The translations under genes were made by a program, and so were the position numbers. Of a DNA stretch of 64,000 nt, positions 1-9,252 are shown one piece after another (position 1 is the first letter of the stretch; each line of letters opens with the position of its first letter). Source of the stretch: a bacterium (GTDB lineage: Bacteria > CLD3 > SB21). Under the pieces are notes generated by a model that searched no databases, was not told the origin of the DNA, and worked only from the letters and a program-made list of their open reading frames with translations. Where the stretch lies: the NCBI GenBank assembly GCA_019695335.1, contig JAIBAF010000014.1, forward strand, positions 1 to 64,000. Reading direction: 5' to 3'.

Positions 1-756
1 GCGGAATGCTGGAATCGCGGCACGGCGACTTTCATGATCCTCGGTGACACGTGCACGCGCAGCTGTGGCTTTTGCGCCGTCAAAACCGGGAAACCGACAT
101 GGCTGGATCTGGAAGAACCCAAACGCGTAGCCGAGTCGGTCCGGAAAATGCATTTACGTCACGCCGTGATCACTTCCGTCAATCGCGACGAATTGCCCGA
201 CGGCGGCTCGATGATTTTCGCCAATACGATTCGCGAGATCAATAAAGCCATCCCGTCCTGCCGCGTCGAAGTGCTGATTCCCGATTTCAGAGGCAACGAA
301 GAAGCTCTGAAAAATGTCGTCGACGCGAAGCCGGATATTCTGAACCACAATATTGAAACCGCTCCGCGTTTGTACCAAGTCGTCCGCCCGCAGGCCAATT
401 ATCAGCAAAGCCTTGAATTGCTCGGCCGCGCAAAAAAAATGAACATGGCTACGAAAAGCGGCATGATGCTCGGCCTCGGCGAAACGAACGACGAAGTGCT
501 TGAAGTCATGCGCGATTTACGCGAGGTAAATCTGGATATTCTGACATTGGGCCAATATTTACAGCCAACCAAAGAACATCTTCCCGTCGACCGGTTCGTC
601 CATCCCGACGACTTCGCCATGTTCAAAACCAAAGGCCTTGAAATGGGATTCCGGGTCGTCGAATCCGGCCCGCTCGTTCGCAGTTCCTACCACGCCGATG
701 AACAGTCGGACGGCGTCGATCAGTATTTTCAGGATCGGATCACTTCGAAGTTTTAG
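1..756 (+). CDS. lipA: Lipoyl synthase (LipA), 5'-truncated by the window edge
   Basis: Radical SAM enzyme that inserts two sulfurs into protein-bound octanoyl groups to make lipoyl cofactors for 2-oxoacid dehydrogenases and the glycine cleavage system. The reading frame is open from base 1, so the first ATG at 34 is internal. The first visible residues ([12 protein letters not shown]) contain the last cysteine of the auxiliary cluster motif (ECW), followed by the radical SAM motif CTRSCGFC and then KTGKP. The C-terminal part keeps LGQYLQPT and the VRSSYHA end typical of the family. About 50 N-terminal residues lie upstream of the window. The gene stops 26 bases before the glycosylase gene. 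No lipB is visible here. Confidence 0.96.
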   Translation, partial: AECWNRGTATFMILGDTCTRSCGFCAVKTGKPTWLDLEEPKRVAESVRKMHLRHAVITSVNRDELPDGGSMIFANTIREINKAIPSCRVEVLIPDFRGNEEALKNVVDAKPDILNHNIETAPRLYQVVRPQANYQQSLELLGRAKKMNMATKSGMMLGLGETNDEVLEVMRDLREVNLDILTLGQYLQPTKEHLPVDRFVHPDDFAMFKTKGLEMGFRVVESGPLVRSSYHADEQSDGVDQYFQDRITSKF

Positions 757-782
757 TTTTTTCATAACAAACACCGGAATCA

Positions 783-1364
783 ATGTCTGTCAAACTCAAC
801 CGTTTGCTGAAAGAAATTCGTGCGTGCAACGTGTGTGAGGCGTCTTTGCCGCTGGGTCCTCGGCCGATCCTGAGCGCGAAACCGACGGCTAAAATTCTGA
901 TCATCGGACAGGCGCCGGGTGCAAAAGTTCATGCCAGCGGTATTCCGTGGGACGACGCCAGCGGCGACCGGCTGCGCGATTGGATGGGCATTACACGGGA
1001 GATCTTTTATGACGCTTCGGTCATCGCCTTAGTCCCGATGGGATTTTGTTATCCCGGCAAAGGAAATTCCGGCGACCTTCCTCCGCGCCAGGAATGCGCG
1101 CCGCTCTGGCACCGGAAAGTTTTAGAACTGCTCCCGCAGATCAGACTCACCTTACTGATCGGACAATTTGCACAAAATTATTACCTGTCCGGCCGCGTCA
1201 AAAAAACTTTAACCGATACGGTCAGGGCGTTCAAAGAATACCGGCCGAAATACTTTCCTTTGGTTCATCCTTCCCCGCGCAACCAGATATGGATGAAAAA
1301 AAATCCGTGGTTTGAAAAGGCCGTGATCCGGGAATTAAAAAAATCGGTTGCTTCGATTCTGTAG
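783..1364 (+). CDS. Uracil-DNA glycosylase family protein (family 4-like, four cysteines)
   Basis: Predicted base-excision repair enzyme removing uracil from DNA. The 193-residue protein carries the active-site motif GQAPG (residues 42-46) and the C-terminal HPSPRN motif. Cysteines at 15, 18, 89 and 105 have the spacing expected for the 4Fe-4S cluster of family 4 glycosylases, which supports a cluster-bearing enzyme. The start ATG at 783 follows lipA closely. The exact substrate range within the UDG superfamily cannot be told from sequence alone; a UdgX-type or generic member is possible. Confidence 0.88.
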   Translation: MSVKLNRLLKEIRACNVCEASLPLGPRPILSAKPTAKILIIGQAPGAKVHASGIPWDDASGDRLRDWMGITREIFYDASVIALVPMGFCYPGKGNSGDLPPRQECAPLWHRKVLELLPQIRLTLLIGQFAQNYYLSGRVKKTLTDTVRAFKEYRPKYFPLVHPSPRNQIWMKKNPWFEKAVIRELKKSVASIL

Positions 1365-1431
1365 TGAAACTATCATTTTGATTAATCGTTTTACCGGCAT
1401 TCTAAATTACCATCTAACATTCGGGAGTATT

Positions 1432-3870
1432 ATGAGAAAGCTTTTTTTTCTTTTTTTATGCGTTTGGACGACCGTGGCGCACACGCAGAATTCCCTGCCG
1501 ACCATTGCCGCCAAAACAACCGGCATGAAAAAATACAGCGGGTTTTTCAATTTTTATTGGGAAGATTCTTCCGGAAAAATCTGGCTCGAAATTGAAAAGT
1601 TTGACAGCGAATTTTTATATATGAATTCTTTGCCGGCAGGGCTCGGATCGAACGATATCGGGCTGGATCGCGGCCAGATCGGTTCCCGGCGAATTGTCTA
1701 TTTCAATCGCGTCGGGCCGAAAGTATTGCTCGTCCAACCGAATTACGGTTACCGCGCGATCACATCCGATCAAAACGAACAACGCGCCGTGAAAGAATCG
1801 TTCGCCCAATCCGTGTTATGGGGATTTAAAATCGAAGCGGCGGAAGGGAATAAGGTTCTTGTGGACGCAACCGAATTTTTTCTACGCGACGCTCATGACG
1901 TGATCGGCAGTTTGCGGCAAACCAAACAAGGTACGTATCGGTTTGACGCTTCGCGCTCAGCAATGTATTTACCTCAAACCAAAAGCTTTCCAAAAAATTC
2001 AGAATTTGAAACGACGGTGACGTTTACCGGCGGCGACGACGCCGGCGATTTTGTTTCACAGGTTGCGCCGACGGTTCAGGCAATCACGCTCCGCCAGCAC
2101 CATTCTTTTATCGAATTGCCGGACGATCAATTTTCGCCGCGCATCTACGATCAACGCGCGGGATTTTTTGCGCAATCGTTTTTCAACTACAGTTCGCCGA
2201 TCGGTGAATCATTGATTACGCGATTCATTGCACGTCACCGCCTCAAAAAGAAAAACCCGAACGATGCGATATCGGAAGCGGTCAAACCGATCATTTATTA
2301 CGTCGATAATACGACGCCGGAACCGGTCCGGTCGGCTTTACTCGAAGGCGCATCGTGGTGGAATCAGGCTTTTGAAGCCGCCGGCTACAAAAATGCTTTC
2401 CAGGTTAAAATTTTACCCGAAGACGCCGACCCTATGGATGTTCGCTACAATGTGATCCAGTGGGTTCACCGCTCAACCCGCGGCTGGTCGTACGGCGATG
2501 CGATCACCGATCCTCGCACCGGTGAAATTATCAAAGGTCATGTGACACTCGGATCGCTGCGTGTGCGTCAGGATTATCTGATCGCGCAGGGATTACTCGC
2601 GCCTTTTGAAGAAGGAAAAGCAGTTCCGAAAGATATTCTGGAAATGGCGCTCGCACGAATCCGCCAGTTATCGGCACATGAAGTTGGGCACACGCTCGGA
2701 TTAGAACACAATTTCGGCGCGAGTTACAATAACCGCGCGTCCGTCATGGATTATCCGCACCCGAAAATCAAAATCAACGCCGACGGTTCTATTGATTTGT
2801 CCGACGCGTATGCCACGGGTATTGGTGAATGGGATAAGGTTGCGATCGAGTATGGTTATCAGGATTTTCCATCGACGGCTGACGTAAAATCTTCACTCAA
2901 TACTATTCTGACAAAAGCCGCAGCCAAAGGACTTTTGTACATCACCGATCCGGACGCACGCATGCAAGGCGCGGCTCACCCGTACGCACATTTGTGGGAC
3001 AACGGCACGGATCCGATTGCCGAACTCAAAAACGTCATGACCATTCGCGCCAAAGCGTTGTCCAATTTTTCAGAAAAAGCCGTTCCTATCGGTACTCCGA
3101 TGAGCGCGTTGGAAGATGTTTTAGTTCCGATATATAATTTTCATCGGTATCAACTTGAAGCGGTCTCGAAGATGGTCGGTGGGCTCAATTATTCGTACGC
3201 CGTGCGCGGTGATAATCAGATCATCACGGCGATCGTGAAGCGCGACGACCAGCAAAAAGCTTTGGACGCGATGCTGGACTGTCTTAATCCGGGTTCGCTG
3301 ACCATGTCAGAATCCATCCTGAAGATCATTCCTCCGCGATTGTATGTATTCTATCCGACGCGCGAAATTTTCACAAAAAGAACAGGAATTACGTTTGACG
3401 CCGTCGCACCGGCTGAAGCGCTCGCGAATTTCACTGTATCCCTTTTACTTCAGCCCAACCGCGCCGAACGCCTCGTCGAGTATCATGCCCGGGATAATAA
3501 TCTCGGTCTCGACGAAGTCATCAGCCGATTGATCGAGAAAACATGGAAAGCAAAGCGCGAAACCGGTTTGAACTCACAAGTGCAGTTGGCCACCGAACAA
3601 ATCGTTTTGACGCGGCTTTTCGCGCTTGCACAAAATGAAAAAACATCGTACCAGGTCCGCGCCATCGTTTCCCAGGCTCTTAAAAACCTGAACGAATTTA
3701 TTGACGTTCAAAAAACAAAGACGAAAGACACGACGTATCTGGCTCATTTACAATTTGCGGCCGAGCGGATTAAAAATCCGGAGAAAATATCCGGCGCTTC
3801 AACATTCGATTTGCCGCCCGGCGCACCTATCGGAACATTTGAATGCGAGTCTGAGTCGTTCGATTTTTAA
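1432..3870 (+). CDS. Secreted zinc-dependent metalloprotease (DUF5117/DUF4953 type)
   Basis: Large exported metallopeptidase of 812 residues. I start it at ATG 1432, which begins a clear signal peptide (MRKLFFLFLCVWTTVAHTQ) and has a GGGAG-like site upstream; an in-frame start at 1348 would overlap the previous gene and lack a leader. The zinc motif HEVGHTLGLEH (H416, H420, H426) is followed by a VMDYPHP Met-turn-like segment, as in metzincins. The long N-terminal part is the DUF5117-like region seen in Bacteroidota proteases of this architecture. Its substrate is unknown. The stop codon overlaps the end of the convergent barrel gene by four bases. Confidence 0.9.
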   Translation: MRKLFFLFLCVWTTVAHTQNSLPTIAAKTTGMKKYSGFFNFYWEDSSGKIWLEIEKFDSEFLYMNSLPAGLGSNDIGLDRGQIGSRRIVYFNRVGPKVLLVQPNYGYRAITSDQNEQRAVKESFAQSVLWGFKIEAAEGNKVLVDATEFFLRDAHDVIGSLRQTKQGTYRFDASRSAMYLPQTKSFPKNSEFETTVTFTGGDDAGDFVSQVAPTVQAITLRQHHSFIELPDDQFSPRIYDQRAGFFAQSFFNYSSPIGESLITRFIARHRLKKKNPNDAISEAVKPIIYYVDNTTPEPVRSALLEGASWWNQAFEAAGYKNAFQVKILPEDADPMDVRYNVIQWVHRSTRGWSYGDAITDPRTGEIIKGHVTLGSLRVRQDYLIAQGLLAPFEEGKAVPKDILEMALARIRQLSAHEVGHTLGLEHNFGASYNNRASVMDYPHPKIKINADGSIDLSDAYATGIGEWDKVAIEYGYQDFPSTADVKSSLNTILTKAAAKGLLYITDPDARMQGAAHPYAHLWDNGTDPIAELKNVMTIRAKALSNFSEKAVPIGTPMSALEDVLVPIYNFHRYQLEAVSKMVGGLNYSYAVRGDNQIITAIVKRDDQQKALDAMLDCLNPGSLTMSESILKIIPPRLYVFYPTREIFTKRTGITFDAVAPAEALANFTVSLLLQPNRAERLVEYHARDNNLGLDEVISRLIEKTWKAKRETGLNSQVQLATEQIVLTRLFALAQNEKTSYQVRAIVSQALKNLNEFIDVQKTKTKDTTYLAHLQFAAERIKNPEKISGASTFDLPPGAPIGTFECESESFDF

Positions 3871-4430
3871 ATATTAAATCCATATTCAACGCCGGCGTAT
3901 GTCTGGTTAAGAGCGCTGACTTTGGATTTTCCGAGAAAATAGGTTTGTTTGACGGATAACCGTGTGTGAAAAGACTCGCCGTCATAACCAACGCCGATTC
4001 CCGGCGTCATCATAAATCCTTCGCCGCGGTAATGAACCGCCGTGGAGGAACTGGAATTAATCGGACTTATTTTTTTATCGGCATGAGCGAGCATGCCCCC
4101 GAGAATCAACGATGCAAATGGAAAGAACTTAGACTTAGCCTGTGCCGATAAAAAAACTCCGGCGGTTTGTAACAAAACTTCGGTACCGTGATCTTTATAA
4201 GACGCAACAAGCGTGGAATAACCCCAATTGAAGTGGTCATTCACTTTTTTATAAAAATAAATACCGGAAGAATGCCCCAATCGAATATCTTTAAATTGAT
4301 CGTTGATTTTCGATAAGTTTAAACTCTGAACAGGCAGCGTATAATTGAAACCGAATCGATAACGTTTCTGTGCGTGCACATGCATTGAACAGAACAAAAC
4401 CATTAACGTCAAATACAAAACAACCTTCAT
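3867..4430 (-). CDS. Predicted small outer-membrane beta-barrel protein
   Basis: Protein of 187 residues with a signal peptide ending near HVHAQ, followed by alternating hydrophobic/polar strands rich in Gly, Tyr and Phe (for example RFGFNYTLPV) and an aromatic C-terminal strand (GVEYGFNI), consistent with an outer-membrane barrel. The ATG at 4430 is chosen because AGGAG lies just upstream and the signal peptide begins there; the frame continues further upstream without a good start. Function is not recognised. It is divergent from the AraC-type regulator at 4527 and may be its target, which is inference from position only. Confidence 0.7.
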   Translation of the reverse strand: MKVVLYLTLMVLFCSMHVHAQKRYRFGFNYTLPVQSLNLSKINDQFKDIRLGHSSGIYFYKKVNDHFNWGYSTLVASYKDHGTEVLLQTAGVFLSAQAKSKFFPFASLILGGMLAHADKKISPINSSSSTAVHYRGEGFMMTPGIGVGYDGESFHTRLSVKQTYFLGKSKVSALNQTYAGVEYGFNI

Positions 4431-4462
4431 GTAAACTCCTTTTTTAATTAAAATTAGTTTAC
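4431..4462. promoter_or_regulatory. Inverted repeat over the barrel gene's ribosome-binding site
   Basis: GTAAACT (4431-4437) and AGTTTAC (4456-4462) form a perfect 7-base inverted repeat with an 18-base spacer. On the - strand transcript the second arm is the segment AGTTTAC directly before the ATG and overlaps the end of the AGGAG Shine-Dalgarno site. It could be an operator in this divergent promoter region or a hairpin that masks the ribosome site. This is inferred from sequence only. Confidence 0.35.
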
Positions 4463-4526
4463 AAATATAACTTAACTTCTTACGCTTTTCGTCCTGAAGC
4501 ATGTATCCATACCAAATTTTTCCGAT

Positions 4527-5684
4527 ATGAACAGCGAATTAACACTGCAGCACGGTTTTGATGTCTACTCGATTATCGGAATTATTGGTATTGTTCAGGG
4601 ATTTTTTTTCTCTGTCGTTTTACTGACTAACATTCGTCACAACCACCGAGCCAATATTTACCTCGGCTTATGCCTTTTGAGTATTTCAATCGGTTTGATC
4701 GATATTATTCTGATTCATACCGGTTATTATTTGGAATACCCGTGGTTTTTGGGAGTGACAAACCCGGTCGATACTTTATACGGGCCTTTGTTTTATTTTT
4801 ATGTCTGTGCGCTCACCTCGGCGGATTTTTCTTGGTCAAAAAAGAAGCTGTTACATCTTATTCCTACCGCCCTGATGACGCTATTGACTGTTTTGATTGT
4901 TTTGGTTCCCATCGAAGAAAAATATAAAGCGTTGACGGATTTTTATGAAAAACGGCTCGCGACGAACACAGCGTTTGAAATAGATTGGGGAGATTTGATT
5001 TTTGATTCGCTGATCTATTTTCAATGTTTGACTTACTTGATTTTAGTTTTCAAAAGAATTGCTCGTTACGAAGCGGAGATCCTTGAAAATTTTTCATCGA
5101 CCGATCGATTGAGTTTGCGATGGCTCAAATTGTGTCTTGGCGTTTTGTTGTCATTGTGGACGATCTGGTTTCTTTTGGGTGTTTTCGATCAGTATGACCG
5201 GTATGTCATTTATCTGCCCGTCATCGCTTCACCATTTATATATGGCATGGGTTACTACGGTTTGAAGCAGCCCGAGCTTTTTCATTTTCCATCCGAAAAG
5301 AAAAAATATGAAAGTTCGTCGCTCACCTCCGATCAATCTCAAAATTATCTTAATCGAATATTAGAATTGATGGAAAATGAGAAACTCTATTGTGATCCGG
5401 AATTAAGTTTAAATACGTTGGCTGAGAAGATTTCTATTCCGGATCGTTATGTTTCACAAATCATTAATGAACAACGTAATCAGAATTTTTTCGATTTCAT
5501 CAATAATTACCGGATCAATGAAGCCAAAAAATTATTGATCTCCGATGCACACCAACATCTTACCATTCTTGCCATTGCGTTTGATTGCGGTTTTAATTCC
5601 AAATCGGCATTTAACGCTGCCTTCAAAAAATACACGGGTTTAACCCCTTCTGCGTACAAAAAATCCCTGCCTCAGGCGTCATAA
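4527..5684 (+). CDS. Membrane-anchored AraC-family transcriptional regulator
   Basis: Protein of 385 residues with a polytopic N-terminal half (about 6-7 hydrophobic helices between residues 15 and 245) and a C-terminal AraC-type double helix-turn-helix (about 280-385). The DNA-binding part shows LSLNTLAEKISIPDRYVS and the conserved second-helix region DCGFNSKSAFNAAFKKYTG. This layout, a membrane sensor joined to an AraC domain, is common in Bacteroidota and Leptospira. It is divergent from the barrel gene and upstream of the TonB receptor/DUF4249 pair, so it probably controls one or both. A paralog with the same layout lies at 60366-61490. Confidence 0.88.
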   Translation: MNSELTLQHGFDVYSIIGIIGIVQGFFFSVVLLTNIRHNHRANIYLGLCLLSISIGLIDIILIHTGYYLEYPWFLGVTNPVDTLYGPLFYFYVCALTSADFSWSKKKLLHLIPTALMTLLTVLIVLVPIEEKYKALTDFYEKRLATNTAFEIDWGDLIFDSLIYFQCLTYLILVFKRIARYEAEILENFSSTDRLSLRWLKLCLGVLLSLWTIWFLLGVFDQYDRYVIYLPVIASPFIYGMGYYGLKQPELFHFPSEKKKYESSSLTSDQSQNYLNRILELMENEKLYCDPELSLNTLAEKISIPDRYVSQIINEQRNQNFFDFINNYRINEAKKLLISDAHQHLTILAIAFDCGFNSKSAFNAAFKKYTGLTPSAYKKSLPQAS

Positions 5685-5853
5685 TTTTATCAGTTGATAA
5701 CAATTTTTTAATGAATTTCCTTGTCCTGATTCATGTTTGAGGACGAGATTACCGGTTTTTTTTCTAAATTATGACAGCCGCTTGTGACTTATCATTTACA
5801 AGGGCTTTCTTAAATGTATTGAATAGCGATTTTTACTTACAAAGGGAGGTTGA

Positions 5854-8175
5854 ATGAAGTTCTTGTTGTTTTTAATTATGACCACACTGTCTCTTTACGG
5901 CCAATCCGAATCGGCCAGCATCAGCGGATTTGTCTACGATGCCGGTGATCGTGAAGCTCTGATAGGCGCAAATATTTTCATCAAAGAGACTTTGCGGGGT
6001 GCTTCGACAAATCTTAACGGATATTTTGTCATTCCCAAAATCGAACCGGGCGATTACACGCTCGTTTGCCAGTATATCGGATATAAGCCTTACAACGCCA
6101 CTATACATTTTAAAGCGGGCGAACAAAAGACTTTAAATGTTTATCTCGAAGGGGATGCGATTGTCGCGGAGGAAATCGTCGTGACGGCCGATTCGATTCC
6201 GGTCGTTGAGCGTCTTTTCAGAAAACCCATTTCCAAACTGGAGCTTACCGGAATTGAAATCAATCAAGTGCCCCAGGTTGCTGAATCCGATTTGCTGCGT
6301 TCTTTGCAGACATTACCGGGCATTTCATCCGTATCCGATTTTTCTTCGGCTTTGTATGTTCGGGGCGGAACCTCAGATCAAAATCTGTATATGATTGACG
6401 GCACGGACGTGTATAATCCAGAACATGCATTCGGGCTGTTTTCTACTTTCAACACGGACGCCATTAAGAAAGTCGAAATTTCCAAAGGGGGTTTCGGTGC
6501 GGAATACGGCGGCCGTTTATCGTCGATTTTAAATGTTACCAACCTGGACGGCAACCGAGAAGAATTCGAAGGCAGCGGTTCCATCAGTTTGCTGGCTGCC
6601 CGTACAACATTGCAAATGCCGCTGGGACAATTTGGTTCGCTTTCGGGCTCGATCCGCCGCACATATTTCGATAAAACAATTGGGCAAGCGGTGGACGAAA
6701 TTCCGGATTACTATTTTTACGACGGCAATATCAAAGCATTTTTGCAATTGAATGAAAAAAATTACCTCACGATCAGCGGCTACGGCGGCAAAGATGTTTT
6801 AAATTTCATTTTTAATGAAAAATCCGACGACAAAGCCGGTTTTGATTATAATTGGGGTAATTCGACTGGCAGTATCCGGTGGACTCGAGTTTTTTCTCCG
6901 CAGCTATTTGCTAATTTTTGGGTCACGGGCAGCCGTTTTTCATCACATTTCGCATTCGATGATGATTTGAACCTCACTGAAAAAAATACGATCAACGATA
7001 TCACATTCAAGGGTAATCTTGAATATTATGGAAAAATCTGGAACGTCAAATTCGGTTTTGAACAAAAAAATATTCAGTGCCGTTACTATCAATCTTTTCC
7101 CGGTGGAATATTCGATGTTCCGGCCGAGCCTCGTCAATACACCGGATACGCACAGACTAATTTCAAACCCACTCGCCGCTGGGATATTGAAATGGGATTA
7201 CGGTACGATCTTTTCGACACCGACAAAAAATATCAAAGTCTCGATCCGCGCCTGAGCATAAAATACCAACTTAACGACGCGTCCAACGTTAAATTCGCTG
7301 CCGGCCGTTATCATCAGTACTTGCATCGTGTCCCGAGACCGTTTTTCGTCGGCGTGTGGACAGTCTCGGATCAATATCAAAAAGGGTCGTCATCCGATCA
7401 TTTTATCCTAGGATACCAACATCAGCTCGCTGAAACGTATCAGTTCGAATTGGAAACATATTACAAAAATTACAACCATATTTATCAGTTTAACCAAAAT
7501 CTCGCCACCAAAGTTATTGCGACGAATAAAGGAACGGATAACGTCACCGTTTTTGAAAGTACGTACGGCATTTTCGATCACGGAAAAGGGTATTCGTACG
7601 GTTTCGAACTAATGGCTAAAAAAGAAGTGGGCGTGGTCACGGGATGGGTAGGATATACGTTTGCAAAAACGCGGCACAAATTCGAAGATATTAATCAGGA
7701 AAAATCGTTCGCTCCTCGGCATGACCGCAGTTCAACTGTGAATTCCGTGCTTACAATCGATTTGAAAAATGCAATTCGCCGGATGAAAGGAAAACCGACG
7801 CAGCGCGACCTTTCACGGTGGACTATCGGCACTAATTTTATTTTTGCAACAGGCCAGCCGATTACCGTTCCGAATTCAACGTATTTTATCGGTCACACTC
7901 CGGATGGCGGAGTTGATCAACATGAATTCCCGACGGAAATCAATAACTACCGGTTACCGGCTTATGCTCGATTAGATTTAAGTATTACGTATGAAAAACA
8001 ATTCAAAACCTGGTCGATTGCGCCGTATCTGCAGGTTTTCAACATCGGTAACCGGAAGAATGTTTGGTTCATTGAATACGATGACCAAAACCAAAACGGG
8101 ACCGTTCAACGGAAAATCAAAACCATATCGATGTTTCCGCTGCTTCCGACTTTCGGTGTCAATTTCAAATTTTAA
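5854..8175 (+). CDS. TonB-dependent receptor with carboxypeptidase-like regulatory domain
   Basis: Outer-membrane active-transport receptor of 773 residues. A short signal peptide (ends near LYGQS) is followed by a carboxypeptidase-regulatory-like beta-sandwich (about 22-105: ISGFVYDAGDREALIGANI), a plug domain (about 125-235: LYVRGGTSDQNLYMIDGTDVYNPEH) and a barrel ending in the terminal aromatic strand GVNFKF. A strong AGGGAGG site precedes the ATG. It is followed after 19 bases by a DUF4249 lipoprotein, the usual partner of this receptor type in FCB bacteria. The ligand is unknown; no SusD or iron-specific gene is next to it. Confidence 0.93.
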   Translation: MKFLLFLIMTTLSLYGQSESASISGFVYDAGDREALIGANIFIKETLRGASTNLNGYFVIPKIEPGDYTLVCQYIGYKPYNATIHFKAGEQKTLNVYLEGDAIVAEEIVVTADSIPVVERLFRKPISKLELTGIEINQVPQVAESDLLRSLQTLPGISSVSDFSSALYVRGGTSDQNLYMIDGTDVYNPEHAFGLFSTFNTDAIKKVEISKGGFGAEYGGRLSSILNVTNLDGNREEFEGSGSISLLAARTTLQMPLGQFGSLSGSIRRTYFDKTIGQAVDEIPDYYFYDGNIKAFLQLNEKNYLTISGYGGKDVLNFIFNEKSDDKAGFDYNWGNSTGSIRWTRVFSPQLFANFWVTGSRFSSHFAFDDDLNLTEKNTINDITFKGNLEYYGKIWNVKFGFEQKNIQCRYYQSFPGGIFDVPAEPRQYTGYAQTNFKPTRRWDIEMGLRYDLFDTDKKYQSLDPRLSIKYQLNDASNVKFAAGRYHQYLHRVPRPFFVGVWTVSDQYQKGSSSDHFILGYQHQLAETYQFELETYYKNYNHIYQFNQNLATKVIATNKGTDNVTVFESTYGIFDHGKGYSYGFELMAKKEVGVVTGWVGYTFAKTRHKFEDINQEKSFAPRHDRSSTVNSVLTIDLKNAIRRMKGKPTQRDLSRWTIGTNFIFATGQPITVPNSTYFIGHTPDGGVDQHEFPTEINNYRLPAYARLDLSITYEKQFKTWSIAPYLQVFNIGNRKNVWFIEYDDQNQNGTVQRKIKTISMFPLLPTFGVNFKF

Positions 8176-8194
8176 AACTTGGAGTTACTAAAAA

Positions 8195-9100
8195 ATGAAA
8201 ATTAGAATTTTATTTATTGCCGCTTTATTTGCTGTTTCATGTGGCGAAGGAAAAATTGATATAAGTTCACAAAAATACGAACCTAAAATTGTGATCGAAG
8301 GATATTTGACGCCGCAGCATAAAGTCGAACGAATTCATATTAGCAGAAACTTTCCGCTGGATGCAGTAATCGATCCCGAAGATATTCCGATTGCCGACGC
8401 ACAGGTTACGATCACGGACTTAGCATCCATGACAGAATATCCTCTGACATATAATGTTGACTCAAGTTATTTTGAATATAACGGCGTTGGATTGGATATC
8501 GGCTTCAACAAAAGTTACCGGCTGAATGTAACCGCGGTTATTGATGGTCAGACTCTAATGGCCAATTCGACTACGACAACGCCTCAAAGCGGATTCAGCA
8601 TTATCCCGGAATTGTCCACGTTAGACAGTATGGTATACCGCAAGAAAAATTCAACCGGACAACTTGAATTTTTTAAAGTAGCTTTCAACCGTTCTCCGGG
8701 AGTAGATTTTTATTTAGTTACGATGATCGCTCGCAATCCGTCGGTTGAGTCATTTATATACTCGCCGGCCAATCCGTTCGGCGATGTGGATTCTTCCGAC
8801 GTTGTCAAAGATATGGAAGATTACCGTCATGATGATGACGATTGGTTGATGAATCCTAACTTAGGCCCTGGCACGACAACATTCGATCTCGAATGGTTCC
8901 TGATGTGGTTCTACGGTGAATACCAGATGACTATGTATGCCTGCGATAAGAATTATAAAGATTTTGCAATTACCAATGATGACGTACAGGAAGAAGACGG
9001 TAATTTTCACCAGCCCGTTTTGCATATCAATGGCGATGGAATTGGTGTATTTGGTTCTGTAATCGCTGATACGGCTTACATTAAAGTTCTAAAGCAATGA
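8195..9100 (+). CDS. DUF4249 family lipoprotein
   Basis: Exported protein of 301 residues with a lipoprotein signal (MKIRILFIAALFAVSCGEG, lipobox cysteine at 16). The first region after the lipobox, KIVIEGYLTPQHKVERIHISR, matches the start of the DUF4249 beta-sandwich. DUF4249 genes typically sit directly downstream of TonB receptors with carboxypeptidase-like domains, as here, suggesting an accessory surface lipoprotein of the same uptake system. A GGAG site lies upstream and a strong terminator follows, so the pair is probably one transcript. Confidence 0.85.
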   Translation: MKIRILFIAALFAVSCGEGKIDISSQKYEPKIVIEGYLTPQHKVERIHISRNFPLDAVIDPEDIPIADAQVTITDLASMTEYPLTYNVDSSYFEYNGVGLDIGFNKSYRLNVTAVIDGQTLMANSTTTTPQSGFSIIPELSTLDSMVYRKKNSTGQLEFFKVAFNRSPGVDFYLVTMIARNPSVESFIYSPANPFGDVDSSDVVKDMEDYRHDDDDWLMNPNLGPGTTTFDLEWFLMWFYGEYQMTMYACDKNYKDFAITNDDVQEEDGNFHQPVLHINGDGIGVFGSVIADTAYIKVLKQ

Positions 9101-9128
9101 TCACTTTTGAGATTGCCGCTTAACGATC

Positions 9129-9164
9129 AAGGGTTTTTCTAATTTTGAAAAACCCTTGTTTTTT
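9129..9164 (+). terminator. Rho-independent terminator after the receptor/DUF4249 pair
   Basis: AAGGGTTTTTC (9129-9139) pairs perfectly with GAAAAACCCTT (9147-9157) across a 7-base loop, followed by G and six T. It closes the transcript of the uptake genes. Confidence 0.9.
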
Positions 9165-9252
9165 ATATTACTTGCTATTCATTCACCCTTTATTTAATTT
9201 CGCTGCGTGTTTCAAGTTGTTTTATTTTTATTAATGTTATTGAAAGGGTTGA

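Noticed and set aside
5687-5709. TTATCA-GT-TGATAA hairpin with a T run after the AraC gene
   Set aside because: The stem is only six mostly A-T pairs with a 2-base loop; too weak to call a terminator.
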